Assembly: GCA_031769625.1 (NCBI GenBank)
Contig: JAUIMM010000202.1
Coordinates: forward strand, 10,216,001 to 10,280,000
Origin: Taudactylus pleione
Lineage: Eukaryota; Chordata; Amphibia; Anura; Myobatrachidae
Length of the DNA: 64,000 nucleotides
Direction: 5' to 3'
Under the pieces are notes generated by a model, which did not search any database, had not been told where the DNA came from, and worked only from the letters and a program-made list of their open reading frames with translations. A program made the position numbers and the translations under genes. Below are positions 44,574-57,027 of this stretch, one piece after another (positions within the stretch are counted from its first letter, which is position 1; every line of letters starts with the position of its first letter).

Positions 44574-45005
44574 TTGGTGAGAATATTAACAAGAAGCATG
44601 CCCCTTGTGGTTACAAAATACAGTTGCCATGACCTTCTTTGCTGATGGAGATGTTTTGAATTTCTATGAAGGTCATGTTCCATGTCATGGATGCTTGCTT
44701 CATCTCTGGTGTCACATGATGCACCCACGTTTCATTGCCTGTAACAATACGCTGCAGGAACTGCACTCCCTCCTCATGGAACCGCATCAAGTGCATGAGA
44801 CAATCCATCCTATTGGTTTTGTTAACTTCTGTGAGTTGCTTCAGTACCCAGCGTGAACACTTTTTCCTGTACCCCAGTTGCTCATGAATGATGTTGTGCA
44901 CAGTACCCACTGACTCAAATATCACTAACTCAAATGTGTCCATCCTGCTGAATTAGAACTTCAATGCGGCACAAATTGTCATCTGAGATGGACCGACACT
45001 CCTTG

Positions 45006-45360
45006 CTCACTGTCTCTCCTATGTGTGTCACCCCTGTCTTTCTCCCACTCCTCTTTAGATTGTAAGCTCTAATGAGCAGGGCCCTCCGCCTTCATGTACT
45101 TTTCCCTTTCTTATTTATACCATCAGCTCCTCCCACTGCCAACGACACCAAACCTTTGGGTTCAGCGAGCCGGTGCTGCTTATTTGGGTATTATGACTGC
45201 TGATGCAGCAATTTTTATAAACCTTGTAGTACATATTCTGCGATGTTTTGTACTGTAAGTCTCTTTTATTCTTGTTTTGTTCATACTGTTTCTGCTTATG
45301 CACTTTGTAAGGCGCTGTGGACCCCTGGTGGCGCCATATAAATAAAAGATAATAATAATA
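45006..45360 (+). repeat. 3' end of a SINE/LINE-type repeat
   Basis: Contains TTAGATTGTAAGCTCTAATG, GAGCAGGGCCCTC and a tail GTAAGGCGCTGTGGACC then GCGCCATATAAATAAAAGAT followed by AATAAT repeats. The order is that of common amphibian retroposon tails. The 5' limit abuts the mariner remnant. Confidence 0.6.
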
Positions 45361-46450
45361 ATCACATTGTTACGATCCTTCTTAAATAGACTTCCACCTG
45401 CAAAGCCAAGCAAATTTCTCTTTCTCTGGCTGGGACTAACCCTTTAGTAGACAGGCAGCAAGGAATTATGTAAAAAATAGACTCGAGTCAACGTCACACT
45501 CAAACAATAAATAGCAAATTGTAATAATGATCAATGATTAATACAGCGATGTATTTAGAAATGTAATTAGGTTTAATATCAAAAAGTCCTTTGATAAATT
45601 ACTGCTGATGCTTATTAATCTTTTGAAGAAAGCCAGTCCCAATCAGAGCCAGGTATGTTTACAGTTAATCTTCCATAAAGCAGCTGAATGTATACAGTTA
45701 GTTGCCTGTTTCCACTCTAATTATCCTGTCTCTCAGTATAACAACTACCTTATGTAAAAGTTAATACACGCTGAAAATGGAATTTCCCTGTGTGTTCTAT
45801 TCCCCGATATGGCTGCAGAATGAAGTTTGGAAAGCAAACAAAAATGTATCCTAATAAAAGAAGTAAAGTAAAGACAAGACTTCTGCTACTTTCCAATTAT
45901 TATTATTACTGTTTCTCCCTACAATCTGTGACCCATACACTGTTATTCATTCATTTGGAGACACATAGAGAGGCACGATAACGGCGCATGGAAGTACTGC
46001 GCATGTGTCCCATTGGTTACCGCACCCAGACGCCGAACAAATTTGGACTCAAGAGCTGTGAATTTCAGTGGGCGTTCCTGAGAGGTAACAGGGAGGTGGC
46101 TAACAAGATGTGGGCATGTCGCTGACAGCGGCTGCGTAGAAAGACGCAGTAGCGGTGACACAGGACGCCATGTTTAGATGGAGAAATTGCACACCTGCCG
46201 ACAGATTAGCAGCCGCTGCAAGTGGGCATATCAGTATGCTCAGAATTGGGACACAGCCACATCTGCCTGCACCTCTGCATCAGGCCCATATTGTTAACTA
46301 CTGTACAAAGTGAATATATACTATAAACTAGCTATGGTCATGAGCCTAGATTCCCACTAACGTGCGTTTGTGGAAGGGGGTATGGACATACGTTTTGCCC
46401 ATGAGTGCAGTTGGGTGGAGCAGGAGCATTCATTATCAAGTATGGAATAA
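45361..46450. other. No gene seen; one Harbinger-like fragment
   Basis: 45361-45940 is A/T-rich and unassigned. 45960-46290 has GCGCATGTGTCCCATTGG, GCGGCTGCG and ends CTGCATCAGGCCC, resembling a decayed D-type MITE. Confidence 0.4.
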
Positions 46451-46950
46451 GGCCCTCATTCAGAGCCGGACACTCTTTTAGAGCGCTCGCTCTGAATCAG
46501 GGCGATTTTTTTTGGAGCCGGCCTCCTGGCCGCTCGCTAATCTGTGGGTGACCACCCACAGCTTTTGCGAGTGGCCAGGTGATGGTCGCGATGGTTGCGA
46601 CCATCGGGCTTGCGACGAGACCCTTGTGGTAGGGTCTCGTTCCTGCAAGCCCCAGTGAGCTATCTGCTCTAATAGAGCAGGAAGCTCAACTACTGATATC
46701 ACGAGTGATGTCAGTAGGGCCGTCCTCAAACGGCAGGTGTTCCTTCGGGAATGCCTCCGTTTGGCCAGCCACCCCCCCTCCCTGCCTACAAAACGGGGCG
46801 AGCTGTCGATCAACATCGACAGCCGCCCCGTTTTGTTGCGAGCCCCGGAGCGAGTGATTTCTCGCTCGCTCCGGGGCTCGCGTGCGCACTGCCCGGCCAT
46901 CGACCCGCTTGCGAGTGCACAGCGCTTGCGAGCGGGTCTGAATCAGACCC
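46451..46950 (+). mobile_element. Hairpin-chain Harbinger MITE, family A, copy 7
   Basis: Begins GGCCCTCATTCAGAGCCGGA and ends GCGGGTCTGAATCAGACCC, flanked by TAA (46448-46450, 46951-46953). 500 bp. The stem near 46650 (CAGTGAGCTATCTGCTC and partner) differs in sequence from other copies yet still pairs for most of its length. Confidence 0.92.
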
Positions 46951-48350
46951 TAAGCGCACTGGAGTTTCTAGTTCTGTGGATCAACGCAAAATCTAAATCT
47001 CATTTCATTTGGCATGCAACATGCCATTATATTACAGTGCGAAAAATGGGTGGAGAGATTGTGCACTTTTAGGGTCATTCCTTTTTTTTCCTGCAGAATG
47101 CCCTACAGCTAGCACATTGCATTATGTCTGTTATTACTGTACTTGTGTTTGACCAATGCTTGTTTGATTTTTTGCCTTCCATTTCCCTGACCTCAGATCA
47201 TTATTGACTATTGTGTTTGCCATTACCCAGACCTTGGATCGTTATTAGCTCACTCTTGCCTGCAAGTCCCAACTTCCGGCTTGTGTTATAGTTACAGTAT
47301 TATCTATCTGCCTAGACAGTGCAGAGATTTGCGTCATCGCAAACCCACCTTCATTATGGATTGCCACCATTGGGCAGCAATGGCTGGGGGCCTTGAGAGA
47401 GCTATTCACTGCATATCATCAAGCCCCCTGGGAAGGTTGAAATCCCAGTGGTTTTGCTGTGGTTTACCAGCAGGATGACATCCCACAGATTTACTAAGCT
47501 CAAACCTGCAGCAAAACTGCCAAGAAACCACATTTACAAAATAAAACAGAACATTAAACACCCATCAATGTTTTTACCATCACAAGTGTCGAAACCCCAG
47601 GTTTACCAAACTGCAGGCTAAGAAACTGCCACAAACCCGCTGACACAGCCGCAAACCCACCGACACACAGGCGCAAACCCACCAACACACAGCCCCAAAC
47701 CGGCCTGAGAAAAAAAATTGTTGGTTGTAACGAGCGATACAGAAGAAAAAGAACGCTGTTTGAGCTATCTGGCTAATCGGCAAGAGAAAATAAGATGTAT
47801 GGGCAGCACCAAAGGGTTCCCAATCTCTGCGACCTCAGGAGAAAATACAGGTTCCCATCTTTACCCAAGGAAGATAGAACTGATAAGAGGAAAGTATCTC
47901 CAGCTCTGAGAAGGGTTTATGCCTCCTTTTTATCTTGTGATTCTGGGTTTTTAAATTTTTTTTACTGAATCACTTATCAATTAGTGTCTATTATTTGTAC
48001 GCCAGTTTAGTTGCTGTGTAAAAGGAGAAGGATACAGATAATCTATTTATTAATGCATGGTTTATTTATTAGTGTTTTAAAGAATGATATACGCATGTGA
48101 TAAAATTGAGCAGACCATAAGAAAGTTTTACAGTCTGAGGAAATGTTTGGTCACAGGATGCTCATAAGAGATAATACTCGTATTATCAGGGCCAGAGTCA
48201 CCATTAGGCCGCTGCCTAGGACTAGGAGGCACTGCTGAGGCAGCCTATCACTAAAATGAAGGCTGTCTCTGAAAGGAACTGAAAATTAAAATGAATGGAG
48301 CTGCATGCAGACTGCAGATAAATCACTTGGATTACTAGTACAAGTTACCC
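46951..48350. other. No gene seen; small tandem repeat
   Basis: 47638-47700 has three ~20-bp units with CGCAAACCCACCGACACACA. 47280-47530 has GCAGCAATGGCTGGGG and inverted words of an unassigned repeat. 48187-48240 resembles a hAT MITE end. No exon recognised. Confidence 0.4.
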
Positions 48351-48636
48351 ACACTTGCCTACCTTGATGTTTTACTCTCCAGGAGAAACAGATGGGAGGT
48401 GATGGTGGCGGGACCGGGCTATTCACATCATTAGTCCCCATCCCACCCAGCAAATGCCGTGATTCGTGCATATTAAAATAGGGGTGGGGCTAAATGACGT
48501 GATTATCATAGGATCGCGTTATTAGGCCTTGCCCCTCCTCACGGACCCGACTATTCCATGTTCATTCGAGGGTGCAGGGGGGTTACCCGAAAAATCAGGA
48601 GCCTCCTGCAGGTTCTGGAAGAGTAGGCAAGTATGC
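48351..48636. mobile_element. Short MITE with ACTTGCCTAC ends
   Basis: Begins ACACTTGCCTACC and ends GAGTAGGCAAGTATG as inverted repeats; the interior has CGTGATT and GGTGGCGGGACC words. Related to 63635-64000 and, distantly, 5443-5640. Non-coding. Confidence 0.6.
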
Positions 48637-49090
48637 TACTACTACTAATAGTAATAATAGTAAGCATTTATGTATTTAACATAAATGAATAAAGTAAATA
48701 AATAAAAGTAATAATATAATAATTTTACTTTAAATAATTTTTTAATAATTTACTTTAATTTTAAATAAGAAAAAAATTAAATGTATTATTTATTTTTCTT
48801 CTAATTTTAAGTTTTCATTGTATCTCCACCTGGAAACCCAAGACCGGGTTGTGCATGTGCCAAAGAATCCAGGACTGCCAGTATCACCAGGAAACGGAGC
48901 ATTGCTCAGCTGCCCTGGGACTTTTTTTATTCTAAAATAAGCTTGGAAAACATGTTGGTGATAGAACTTACAAAACCTTGATAATATTATAATCCCCATT
49001 AAATTACATTTATATGGCATTAGGAGGAATACAGCAGGGTTAGCTTAATTTATTTATACATAATAGTATTTTTTGACATATACATTAGAT
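48637..49090. other. A/T-rich sequence with simple repeats
   Basis: 48640-48800 is dominated by AATAAT and TTTAAAT words. No gene seen. Confidence 0.5.
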
Positions 49091-49292
49091 CACAGGTTCT
49101 CAAACTCGGTCCTCAGGACCCCAAACGGTGCATGTTTTCCATGTCTCCACATTGAATCAAGTGAAATAATTAGCTCCACCTGTGGACCTTTTAAAATGTG
49201 TCAGTGAGTAATGATTATACCTGTGCACCTGCTGGGTGACCTGCAAAACGTGACCTGTGTGGGGTCCTGAGGACTGAGTTTGAGAACCACTG
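49091..49292 (+). mobile_element. hAT MITE (TCAAACTCGGTCCTCAGGAC family), copy 2
   Basis: Begins CACAGGTTCTCAAACTCGG and ends GAGTTTGAGAACCACTG, flanked by a perfect 8-bp duplication CATTAGAT (49083-49090, 49293-49300). The 202-bp body has CACCTGTGGACC..CACCTGCTGGGTGACC. Copy at 18960-19150 is inverted relative to it. Confidence 0.9.
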
Positions 49293-49602
49293 CATTAGAT
49301 TATACAGATTTTTTTATTATTTTACTTTTTTAATTTTATTTAGATTTTGATGAAAAGTGGAACTGAAACCAAGTCCAGGTCTAAATTCCTCTGCGCATGT
49401 GTGAGCCACCAAAGCCAAGTCACACAGGCGCATATGCACTCTTGTTAATACATGTAATAATATTTTAAAAATAATCAAATGTTTGTGTGAGGGGCTAGGA
49501 AGTGGGTATTGGAATAGCAGGGCCGACAGGGAGAAGTTTTCCCTAGGGTGCCTAGAAGCCTTGCACTGGCCCTGCCTGTCTCTCTGTGCTGCTTTTGTTA
49601 CA

Positions 49603-49677
49603 CCCCTTTTCCACCTAAATTCCGGGTCTGACCCGGAGTTGGAACAAAGTTTTAGCTCCGGTGTAAAAGGGGTATAA
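49603..49677. mobile_element. Mini-element of the CACCCCTTTT..AAAAGGGGTATAAG family
   Basis: Begins TACACCCCTTTTCCACC and ends CCGGTGTAAAAGGGGTATAA; the inner GGTCTGACCCGGAGTTGGAAC matches 38599-38622. At about 75 bp it is an internally deleted form of the element at 38577-39510. Confidence 0.6.
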
Positions 49678-50414
49678 GTAAGCATACCTGTCCCCTCTGA
49701 CTCCGCCTCTGAACAGCACAATTCCCCACATAATAGAGCTCTGACCATATGGGTCCTTCCTGAAAAGTTGTCCATCTACCCTAATGATGTGACACTTTGG
49801 TGCAGTAGTGCAAACCAAATATATTTAGAGGGTGTATACAGTGCACATTGTAAATGAAGTTCAATGTGATGCTGGTTTTGTTTTCATGTATATATAGAGA
49901 ATGAAATTTCCACATTGGTAAACATTAACAAAATGAATGGTCTTATTATCTTCTGATTTAATCATTGTGATTCTTTACTAACCGGCCAACGTGCCTCAGA
50001 AGTAGCTCCACTGTGATGTGATGTGGCAGTTTTGCTGATGTGATATTGGGCCAATAGCAGTCAACCAGTGAGGGTGTATATTAGCACAGCCAGCCATCCT
50101 GCTCCCTCTCTGAGATTCCCAAAAATCCACCAATGCTATGTGATTGCCAGTTAGCTGTTAGGGATCCAACAAACAATCCTCCTAAACTGGAGTCAAAAAT
50201 GTGATTTCTTGGAATGCTGGCTGCTTGTTTGTGATTTTAGGTATCTCCTGAGAGGTTGTTGCAGATCAATACAGAAGATCCAGACAGCATTCCAACCAAT
50301 CAAGTCTTAATGACTTTCTGGTCATCGCTGTCTTGCAGGTTTGCTGCCATCATAAAACTTTCTGGTGACTGCAATTAAGAACCACAGTTTTAGACAATAT
50401 CCAAACTTCAGTGT
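49678..50414. other. No gene seen
   Basis: Unassigned non-coding sequence ending with the target duplication TTCAGTGT of the next element. Confidence 0.45.
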
Positions 50415-50692
50415 CAGAGCCGTAACTAGACTTTTTGGTGCCCTGTGCCAGAAAGAGCATTGGCGCCCCCCTCATTTTTCAAAGGAACATAATGCACCCA
50501 AAAAAGGGCCATGGCTTCATGGGGAAGGGCCAGGGAAGAGATAGGAGAGGCCAGGAAATGCTGGGGATGAAATAAGAGGAAGCTACAAGCAAGAATGATA
50601 ATAAACAGAAATTTGACAGGCCCAAATAGCACCCCCTGACCTGTGGTGCCCTGTGCGATGGCACCGGCCGCACTACCCTAGCTACGGCCCTG
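50415..50692. mobile_element. hAT MITE with perfect 8-bp duplication
   Basis: Begins CAGAGCCGTAACTAGAC and ends CTAGCTACGGCCCTG as terminal inverted repeats, flanked by TTCAGTGT (50407-50414, 50693-50700). The 278-bp body repeats GGTGCCCTGTGC near both ends. Non-coding. Confidence 0.9.
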
Positions 50693-51543
50693 TTCAGTGT
50701 AACCATCACTGGTGTATCTACCATGGGTACAGAGGGGGCCCATGAGTGAAGTGTGCCCCACGTCGTCCTCTTTTCTTGAGTAACACAGTCAGACATGCAA
50801 CATACTGATGACTTCCAGGTGTCCGTAATCACCATAGCCGCATTGGCTTGTGTATATGCAGTCTGCTTTATAGTTCCCGGAGGAAGAGGTCAGGAGTGTG
50901 TTCTAAGAAACCTTGTATTTATATCATGTACCAAACTGTCATGTCTTCATTATGGGCATGTGCTCAGGATTTAACGATCCGGGGCTGCTGTTCCTCACAT
51001 TCCCAAGCGGTCACAGTGTTTATGGAAAACTACATATACAACATCACAGCTTTATATTGGGGGAGGGGGGGGTAAAAGGTGATCCAATCATTGCTATTTT
51101 ACAATGCCCCTGGTAACTGCAGTAGCATTCCGTAAACTTCATCAATAATCTAGTGCATTTTTCCTCTCTTTGGGTAGCACAGCTACTGTGACAGAATCAG
51201 ACGTGAACAAGTTATTACAGAATAGGAAAGCAGCAGTGTTTTGAGCCCACTATTCTTTGGGGAACTTCAACATAAGTGGGTGCAGCAACCCCGCTGTCAC
51301 CTGAGAACTGTTTGTTACAGAAAACGATCCCCAGTGTAATAACCAGTACAGAAAGACATTTCTGTACTATCCGCGGCCTCTGTGATAACTTCATTCTTTC
51401 CCACAGCTACCTGCGAAGTGACTGGAATAACTAAATTGTATGCTAGGGAAAAATCCCAGATGCTCAGGGCTGTATTTTTGTTAACATACAACTGCAGCTG
51501 ACAGGACGAGGAGCGGTGTTGGCAATGAAAAACACAATACTCA
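50693..51543. other. No gene seen
   Basis: Unassigned non-coding sequence; a G-run occurs at about 51060-51072. Confidence 0.45.
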
Positions 51544-52061
51544 GGGCCTGATTCAGTAAGGATCGCTATTATGATCGCAATAGCGATTACGCATGCAGTC
51601 TCATTGCGATGTTATGCTAATGAATGCAATCGCAATGCTATACGCAGCCTAACATAAGGACGCCCACCCTACCTTACACACATCTGTAATACTTAGCAAG
51701 TCTGCAAAACCATCGGTAACATCGAGTAACATTGGAGCCTCACTCACACTTGCAACAAGCTCTGACCTTACTCAGAAATTGCTAGCCTCATCACATGCAG
51801 TGAAAGTCCACGTATGGCATCGCAATGCCTAAGTTATGCACACCACCGCAACGGCGTTCAAATGCACTGACACCACCTTCCCCCCCATCACCACCCCCAA
51901 ACGATACTTCCTTTCACTCGCTCTGCGATGAGTCTGTGTAGTCGCTGCGATCGCAGTCCTGATTGCCGTGGATGGCTCGCGCACTGCGATGTATACCCAG
52001 AGCGCAATAATCGGCCGATTGCACGCATAATCACAATAGCGATCCTTGCTGAATCAGGCCC
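51544..52061. mobile_element. Harbinger MITE, family B, copy 3
   Basis: Begins GGGCCTGATTCAGTAAGGAT and ends ATCCTTGCTGAATCAGGCCC, flanked by TCA (51541-51543, 52062-52064). The terminal repeats extend about 25 bp (both ends give AAGGATCGCTATT-like sequence). 518 bp, uninterrupted, and colinear in reverse with 3782-5173. Confidence 0.88.
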
Positions 52062-53791
52062 TCAGTATTCTCCCTTACAGGACACTGATGTGACCAATCT
52101 AGTCACCACAAGGGGTGGCGACTCAAGAGCAGGCTTGTTGCTGCCATTTTCAGAGCGGGTTTCAGCCTGCGACTGCAATCTCATAAGCATAAAAATGGCT
52201 CCGGTGCCTCAGAACCATAGAGTTACTCAGAAGTCTGCAGTCGCTTGGATTTGCGTAGTCGTCGGTGAGCGTCTCAATACAAATACTGGCATCTGCGATA
52301 ATTAAATATTTTTGCCGCTCAGTAGTTGGGGCATTAGCGTACATCAGGTCCTGAGTCTGAAGCTTTGTAAAACGGGCTCCAATGAGAGCTGCGCTGCTTT
52401 TCCTCATGCCAGGTTACATTGTGATACTGTAACTAAACAGGTTAGAGCAATATGAACATATCTTTTAGGGGTCTATTTATTAAGCACATGTCCCCCAAAT
52501 TAGTGTCTCGTATTATAAAAGGAGACGGCAGGCAGGGTCAATTAACCAAGCTCAGAAAAGCTTCATTTATCAGAACAAGGCATTGTCATCGTTCCATGGT
52601 GTTAGCCACTTTGGGGCAGATGTATCAATAGGAGATAACAATTTTTTTCTGTGATTTCCACAAAATAGGAGCCTACGAGTTGCAGGAACAGATGCAATTC
52701 CGTTGATTTAGTCCGTACATTTAAAGTGGCATTAATTTAAAAGGCAAAACCAAGTTTGTTATACCTTTTAAATGATTGCCACTTTAAATAGGTGGGCTAA
52801 ACCACGGAATTGTGCCGGTTTATGCAGCTCACAGGTTATTATTACATGTGAGGCATTGTGTAATATGGTGTGATTATGAACTTACCTAGTGATGAAAATC
52901 ATAGAAGATAATGCCATCGGTAGATGCCGTTATGTCTAACCAAAGTCCAGACATGGCTGCTGATGCTTCGTTTTTGATTAATGCACATGCACAGCTTTAT
53001 AGGCTCCAACATATGTAGTCCAGAGAAAATGTAATTGCACACTGCCTCTGGTATCGCTTTCGCAACAGGGCTGCGTACATAGAAAACCATAACGCATCAT
53101 CGGTACGATGATGCAATAATGTGGATCAACAGATCGCCAGAGGGGTACGTTTGTGCTACAGCTTCTTAGCGACTGTTTTTTTAATAAACTGCAGCACTAA
53201 GGCATTCTGTCCCGCTGCAGTAAACGGCAATGAAGTCTTAGCACTGAAAAAAAATGACATCTTTATACACTGACCAGTTTGCCTTTATGGTTCATTATTA
53301 CCAGAGAGGGATCTCCTGATCCTCCCCAGAAGCCTGAATTCTCCTCCTGATCATCGCATTTTGTGTATGGACGTGCACAGTGTCATATAGTGTTCCTGCT
53401 AGGCTGCGTAAAAAATTGCGGAATATGTGGTAGCAGATCATTTGATTATCGCAGTACTGAGTAAGCCGATGGTGCAGCAGAATGGCTGTGGGAACTGATA
53501 TGACGAAGCTTTTCGTATGGGATCACAGTCGCAGGGTGTCACACACCTGCGAAATGGTCACAACGCGCCTGCGTTCTTTGCCACAACTCCCCATTCCAAC
53601 CCCTAAAAGCTCCCTAACTGTCAATCACACAGCGAGTACCATGCTAAAGTACTTTGATGCATGCGCTGTTTGTCGACTGTCGCTAAACTTGGGAGTGCGA
53701 GAGGTTGGTAGGTCCTGCACCGAGTGTCAGCACCCATCGTGATGCCTCTGATTATATGTTTTTGAGTTTATATTGTTATAATTCTTTTCAG
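52062..53791. other. Several decayed short repeats, no gene seen
   Basis: 52080-52350 shares words with the D-type segments at 36.7 and 38.2 kb (GAGTTACTCAGAA, GCGTAGTCG, GCATTAGCGTACAT). 52469 starts GGGGTCTATTTATTAAGCAC, a likely MITE end; 52614 starts GGGGCAGATGTATCAATAGG. 53480-53720 has CACAACGCGCCTGCGTTC and CTGTCAATCACACAG, the same module order as the Harbinger subterminal region. Ends unresolved. Confidence 0.4.
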
Positions 53792-54277
53792 TAGAGAGGA
53801 GCGCAGATCCCCTTGTTTTAGTTTTGGTTCTAAATCATCATCGGGCATTGGTTCTGATTTTGGCAAAACCACCCTGAACTGTATTGGTTTCGGTTTTGCT
53901 TTTGGTTTTTATCTTTAAAAATGTATAAAAACAGCTAAAAAAATTGTGTAACTTGGTCCTGTTTTTGTTCCTATAGCATTAATAACATCAATAACATTTC
54001 CAGTCAATTTTGACCACCTCACAGACGCAATATTTTCACCAATATTCACCAAAGGCTGCAGTGAGCTGGCTGACTAAACTAAGCAACAGAGCAGCGGCAC
54101 AAACACGTGGCAGTTTAAAGAGTATAGGAAAAACAATTGGAAGTGCAGCTCACTTCAAGTTCACTTCTAACAAACATAGCATAACATAACAGGCACAAGA
54201 GCCTGATTGCAGGTGCTAACTAGTGTCTGACAAACAAACATACACAGCATACTTGCCTACTTTAATGAAATTCTCTC

Positions 54278-54391
54278 CGTATAGCTGTCACCCACAGCTA
54301 TACGAGCGGCCAGGAGGCCGCTCTAAAAATTAAGGACGGCCCTGATTCAGAGCGAGCGCTCTGTCAGAGCGTCCGGCTCTGAATCAGGGCC
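54278..54391 (-). mobile_element. Truncated family A MITE inside the hAT remnant
   Basis: Contains the CACCCACAGCTATACGAGCG stem, CGGCCAGGAGGCCGCTCTAA and ends TCCGGCTCTGAATCAGGGCC, matching the last ~110 bp of the copy at 38626. The other end is missing. It replaces the end of the transposase frame. Confidence 0.75.
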
Positions 54392-56999
54392 TCTGTGACA
54401 TGTCTACTTGTACGGTGTCCTGAAAATAATCCTCCACCATTCTTTGGATGGTAATCATATTAGATGGAGTTACGGTAGAGGTGTCACTGGTGATGGGAAA
54501 TTCTTTTAGACCCAACCAGATGTCAAAATGTTGATTTGACTTATCTGCATCACCACTGGGTCTTTTGGAAAAGGTGAATTTTTTTCTGGCTGCTGCTGGA
54601 GAAACCGAAGGAGGAGATGTCATCATACAGCCATGTGTCACTTCAGCTGCCAACTTGCTCACCAGGAGCGCTTTGGTTCTTTTAAGATCTGGGTCAGCTG
54701 TAAAGAAAGACACAGCATATGACTTGAAACTAGGATCAAGCATGGTTGCTAAAATATAATGATCAGATTTCAAGATCTTGGCCACCCGTGGATCCTGGCG
54801 AAGCGAACAAAGGACTTGACCTATCAGTCCAGCATACTTTGCGTAATCACTTTGTTTAATCTCATCCTTCAATTTCTCCAGCTGCTTTTCCAAAAGCGAA
54901 ATCAGGGGAATCACCTTACTCAAGCTAGCAGTGTCAGCACTCACTTCACATGTGGCAACTTCAAATGGTTTGAGCACCTTGCACAAGACGGAAAGTACTC
55001 TCCACTGTGCTGGGCTAAGGTACATTCCCCCTCCTCTCCCAATGTCATGGCTTGTCGTATAGCTATGGATGGCTTTTTGCTGCTACTCCATCCGCTGAAG
55101 CATATACAGGGTTGAGTTCCACCTTGTTACCACTTCTTGCTTCAGTTGATGGCAGGGCAAATGAAACTGCTCTTGCAGGTGCTGCAACCTCCTGCACGCT
55201 GTTGCTGAATGTCCCAAAATTTTTCGGGCTACAGACAGCATCTCCTGCACGCCCCTGTCGTTTTTTAAAAAACCCTGCACCACTAAGTTGATTGTGTGAG
55301 CAAAACAGGGGATGTGTTGGAATTCACCCAGCTGTAATGCTTTCACTATATTTGTAGAGTTGTCAGAAATCACAAATCCTGAGGAGAGTCCAAGTGGGGT
55401 AAGCCATGTTTCTATGACATCTCTTAGTTTTTCTAAGAGGTTGTCAGCGGTATGCCTCTTATTGAATCCGGTGCTGCACAGAGTTGCCTGCCTCTGAATG
55501 AGCTGGTGTTGTTTATTAGATACTGCTGCTGCTGCTGAAGGCGATTCACCCACCAGTCCACATATCTTGTCCACATATCTGTGGTTAAGTGGGTACAATA
55601 GCATTTTGCAGGCCAATAATTAGGTTCTGTTTAACGTCCTGGTACAGCCAAGGAATGGCTTTTCGGGTAAAATGAAACTGAGATGGAATTTGGTACCGGG
55701 GACACAGACCTCAATTAACTGTGTAAATCCCACTGCATTAATGGCGGATATTGGACGCAAATCTAATATTAGCATAGCTGTCATGGCGTCAGTGATCCCC
55801 TATGTGACAGGGTGAGAGCTGTCATACTTGCTTTCCCTTGCAAGAGATTCTTTAACAGTCAATTATTTTTTGGTATACTACTAGTAGTCTTCTTGGTGCA
55901 CTTCTGGTATGAAGATCCACCAGCAGCAGCAGCAGGCCTAGCGCTCAAAGATTCAGTTTCTTCTGAGGTGTCCTGGAAAGTGGAGGAGTCACCATGACTT
56001 AGCATTAACAAATTGGATGCTGAACTACCACTGATCATTCCTGAGGATATTGAGGAGGAAGGTGTTGTCGGCGGAGATTGCAGGTGCTGGGATTTAGTAG
56101 AGAGAAGGCATCTAGCTAATGCTGGACTGCTTGTTGTTATTTGTTTAGCAGTAGTTTCTGTTATCAAACACCTGTCATGAACTCGCTGCAGATGACGTAA
56201 TAGCGTGGAGGTTCCTAGATGCTTAACGTCCCTACCTCTACTAACTGTGGTCCCACAGAGGCTAAAAATGGCTTGACAAATGTTGGCAATGGCATTCTAA
56301 TCTTGGCCAAGAGCTGCTTCCACTGGTGCCTGACTTATACAAACAATATCCTCATCCTCAACATCCTCATTAGTGCCAGCATCAGCTGCACATATATTCC
56401 CCTCATCCTCTTGCAATTCCACGGTGGCATCCTCAATTTCTATGTCCTCAGCAATACTGCTCATCACCACAACTACAGATGGAAAAGAAACTGTGGAGGG
56501 CGGCTTCTCTGAAAGGTCAGGCTCACACATAGCAATACCACTCGTGGACCCACTTAGACTCTCTTCAGGGATTTCTGACATTTGTGTTTCAAAAAACACA
56601 GTTTGATCTACTGCCTTATTGGTTTTAAATTTTTTTATACTTCTATAGTCAGATTGAAAAGGTCTTTTATCGTCATGAGAGGCACAAGATGCCTCACTGA
56701 TAGTTGCAGAACCACCATTCAGAAATAAAGGGCAAAGCCTGAGTCTTTCCTTGCCACTACGTGTGGTGAATGGTATGTTGCCAATGTTCTGTTTTTCTGC
56801 AATAGTAGTAGTCTTTAGAGGTTTTTTTTGTCTTTACCCCTGTGAAATCTAGATTTTTTGATTTCAGGTTCCCTAAGTTTTTAAAGCCTCTACGCCCTTG
56901 AGCATCAGCTTTAGATGAAAGTGATGGACTTCCAGCAGCTGCAATGCTAGCATTTGCTTGTTGTTTCTGCTCTCCTCTCGGTTCATTCTCATGATCCAT
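54384..56999 (-). pseudogene. Decayed hAT (ZBED-like) transposase
   Basis: Pieces in several frames, from 56999 downwards: an N-terminal region (MDHENEPRGEQ...), an acidic segment (56599-56297), a BED-finger end LLRHLQRVH with its HLGTSTL lead at about 56250-56185, a Ser-rich linker (56167-55859), then core pieces FTQLIEVCVP-like, VDKICGLVGE, WLTPLGLSSGFVISDNSTNI, FAHTINLVVQGFL and VTRWNSTLYMLQRM (55616-55083), and LSVLCKVLKPFEVAT to MVEDYFQD (55025-54390). These match ZBED-type hAT transposases. The C-terminal dimerisation segment is absent, cut at the MITE fragment. Frame changes make it non-functional. Confidence 0.8.
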
Positions 57000-57027
57000 A
57001 TTAATTTATCACTTTGAACTGGAGTCA

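Larger units (their letters stand above)
42237..45005 (-). pseudogene. Mariner transposase remnant split by three insertions
   Basis: Read on the minus strand, 45005-44574 gives SVHNIIHEQLGYRKK-like, KNRMD-like and VTGNETWVHHVTPEMKQ, typical of a mariner transposase. After the insertion at 43769-44573, 43765-43441 gives HNNARPHSANHTRELL, then PDLAPSDF in a shifted frame and VMSWLQALDTDFFYAGIGAL. After another insertion, 42960-42900 gives ALVYHWNKWLDKYGDY. The first two catalytic Asp positions (TGDETW, DNARPH) read Asn, and there are stops and a frameshift, so the gene is dead. The N-terminal helix-turn-helix region is missing. 42237-42347 is its probable 3' end. Confidence 0.8.
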
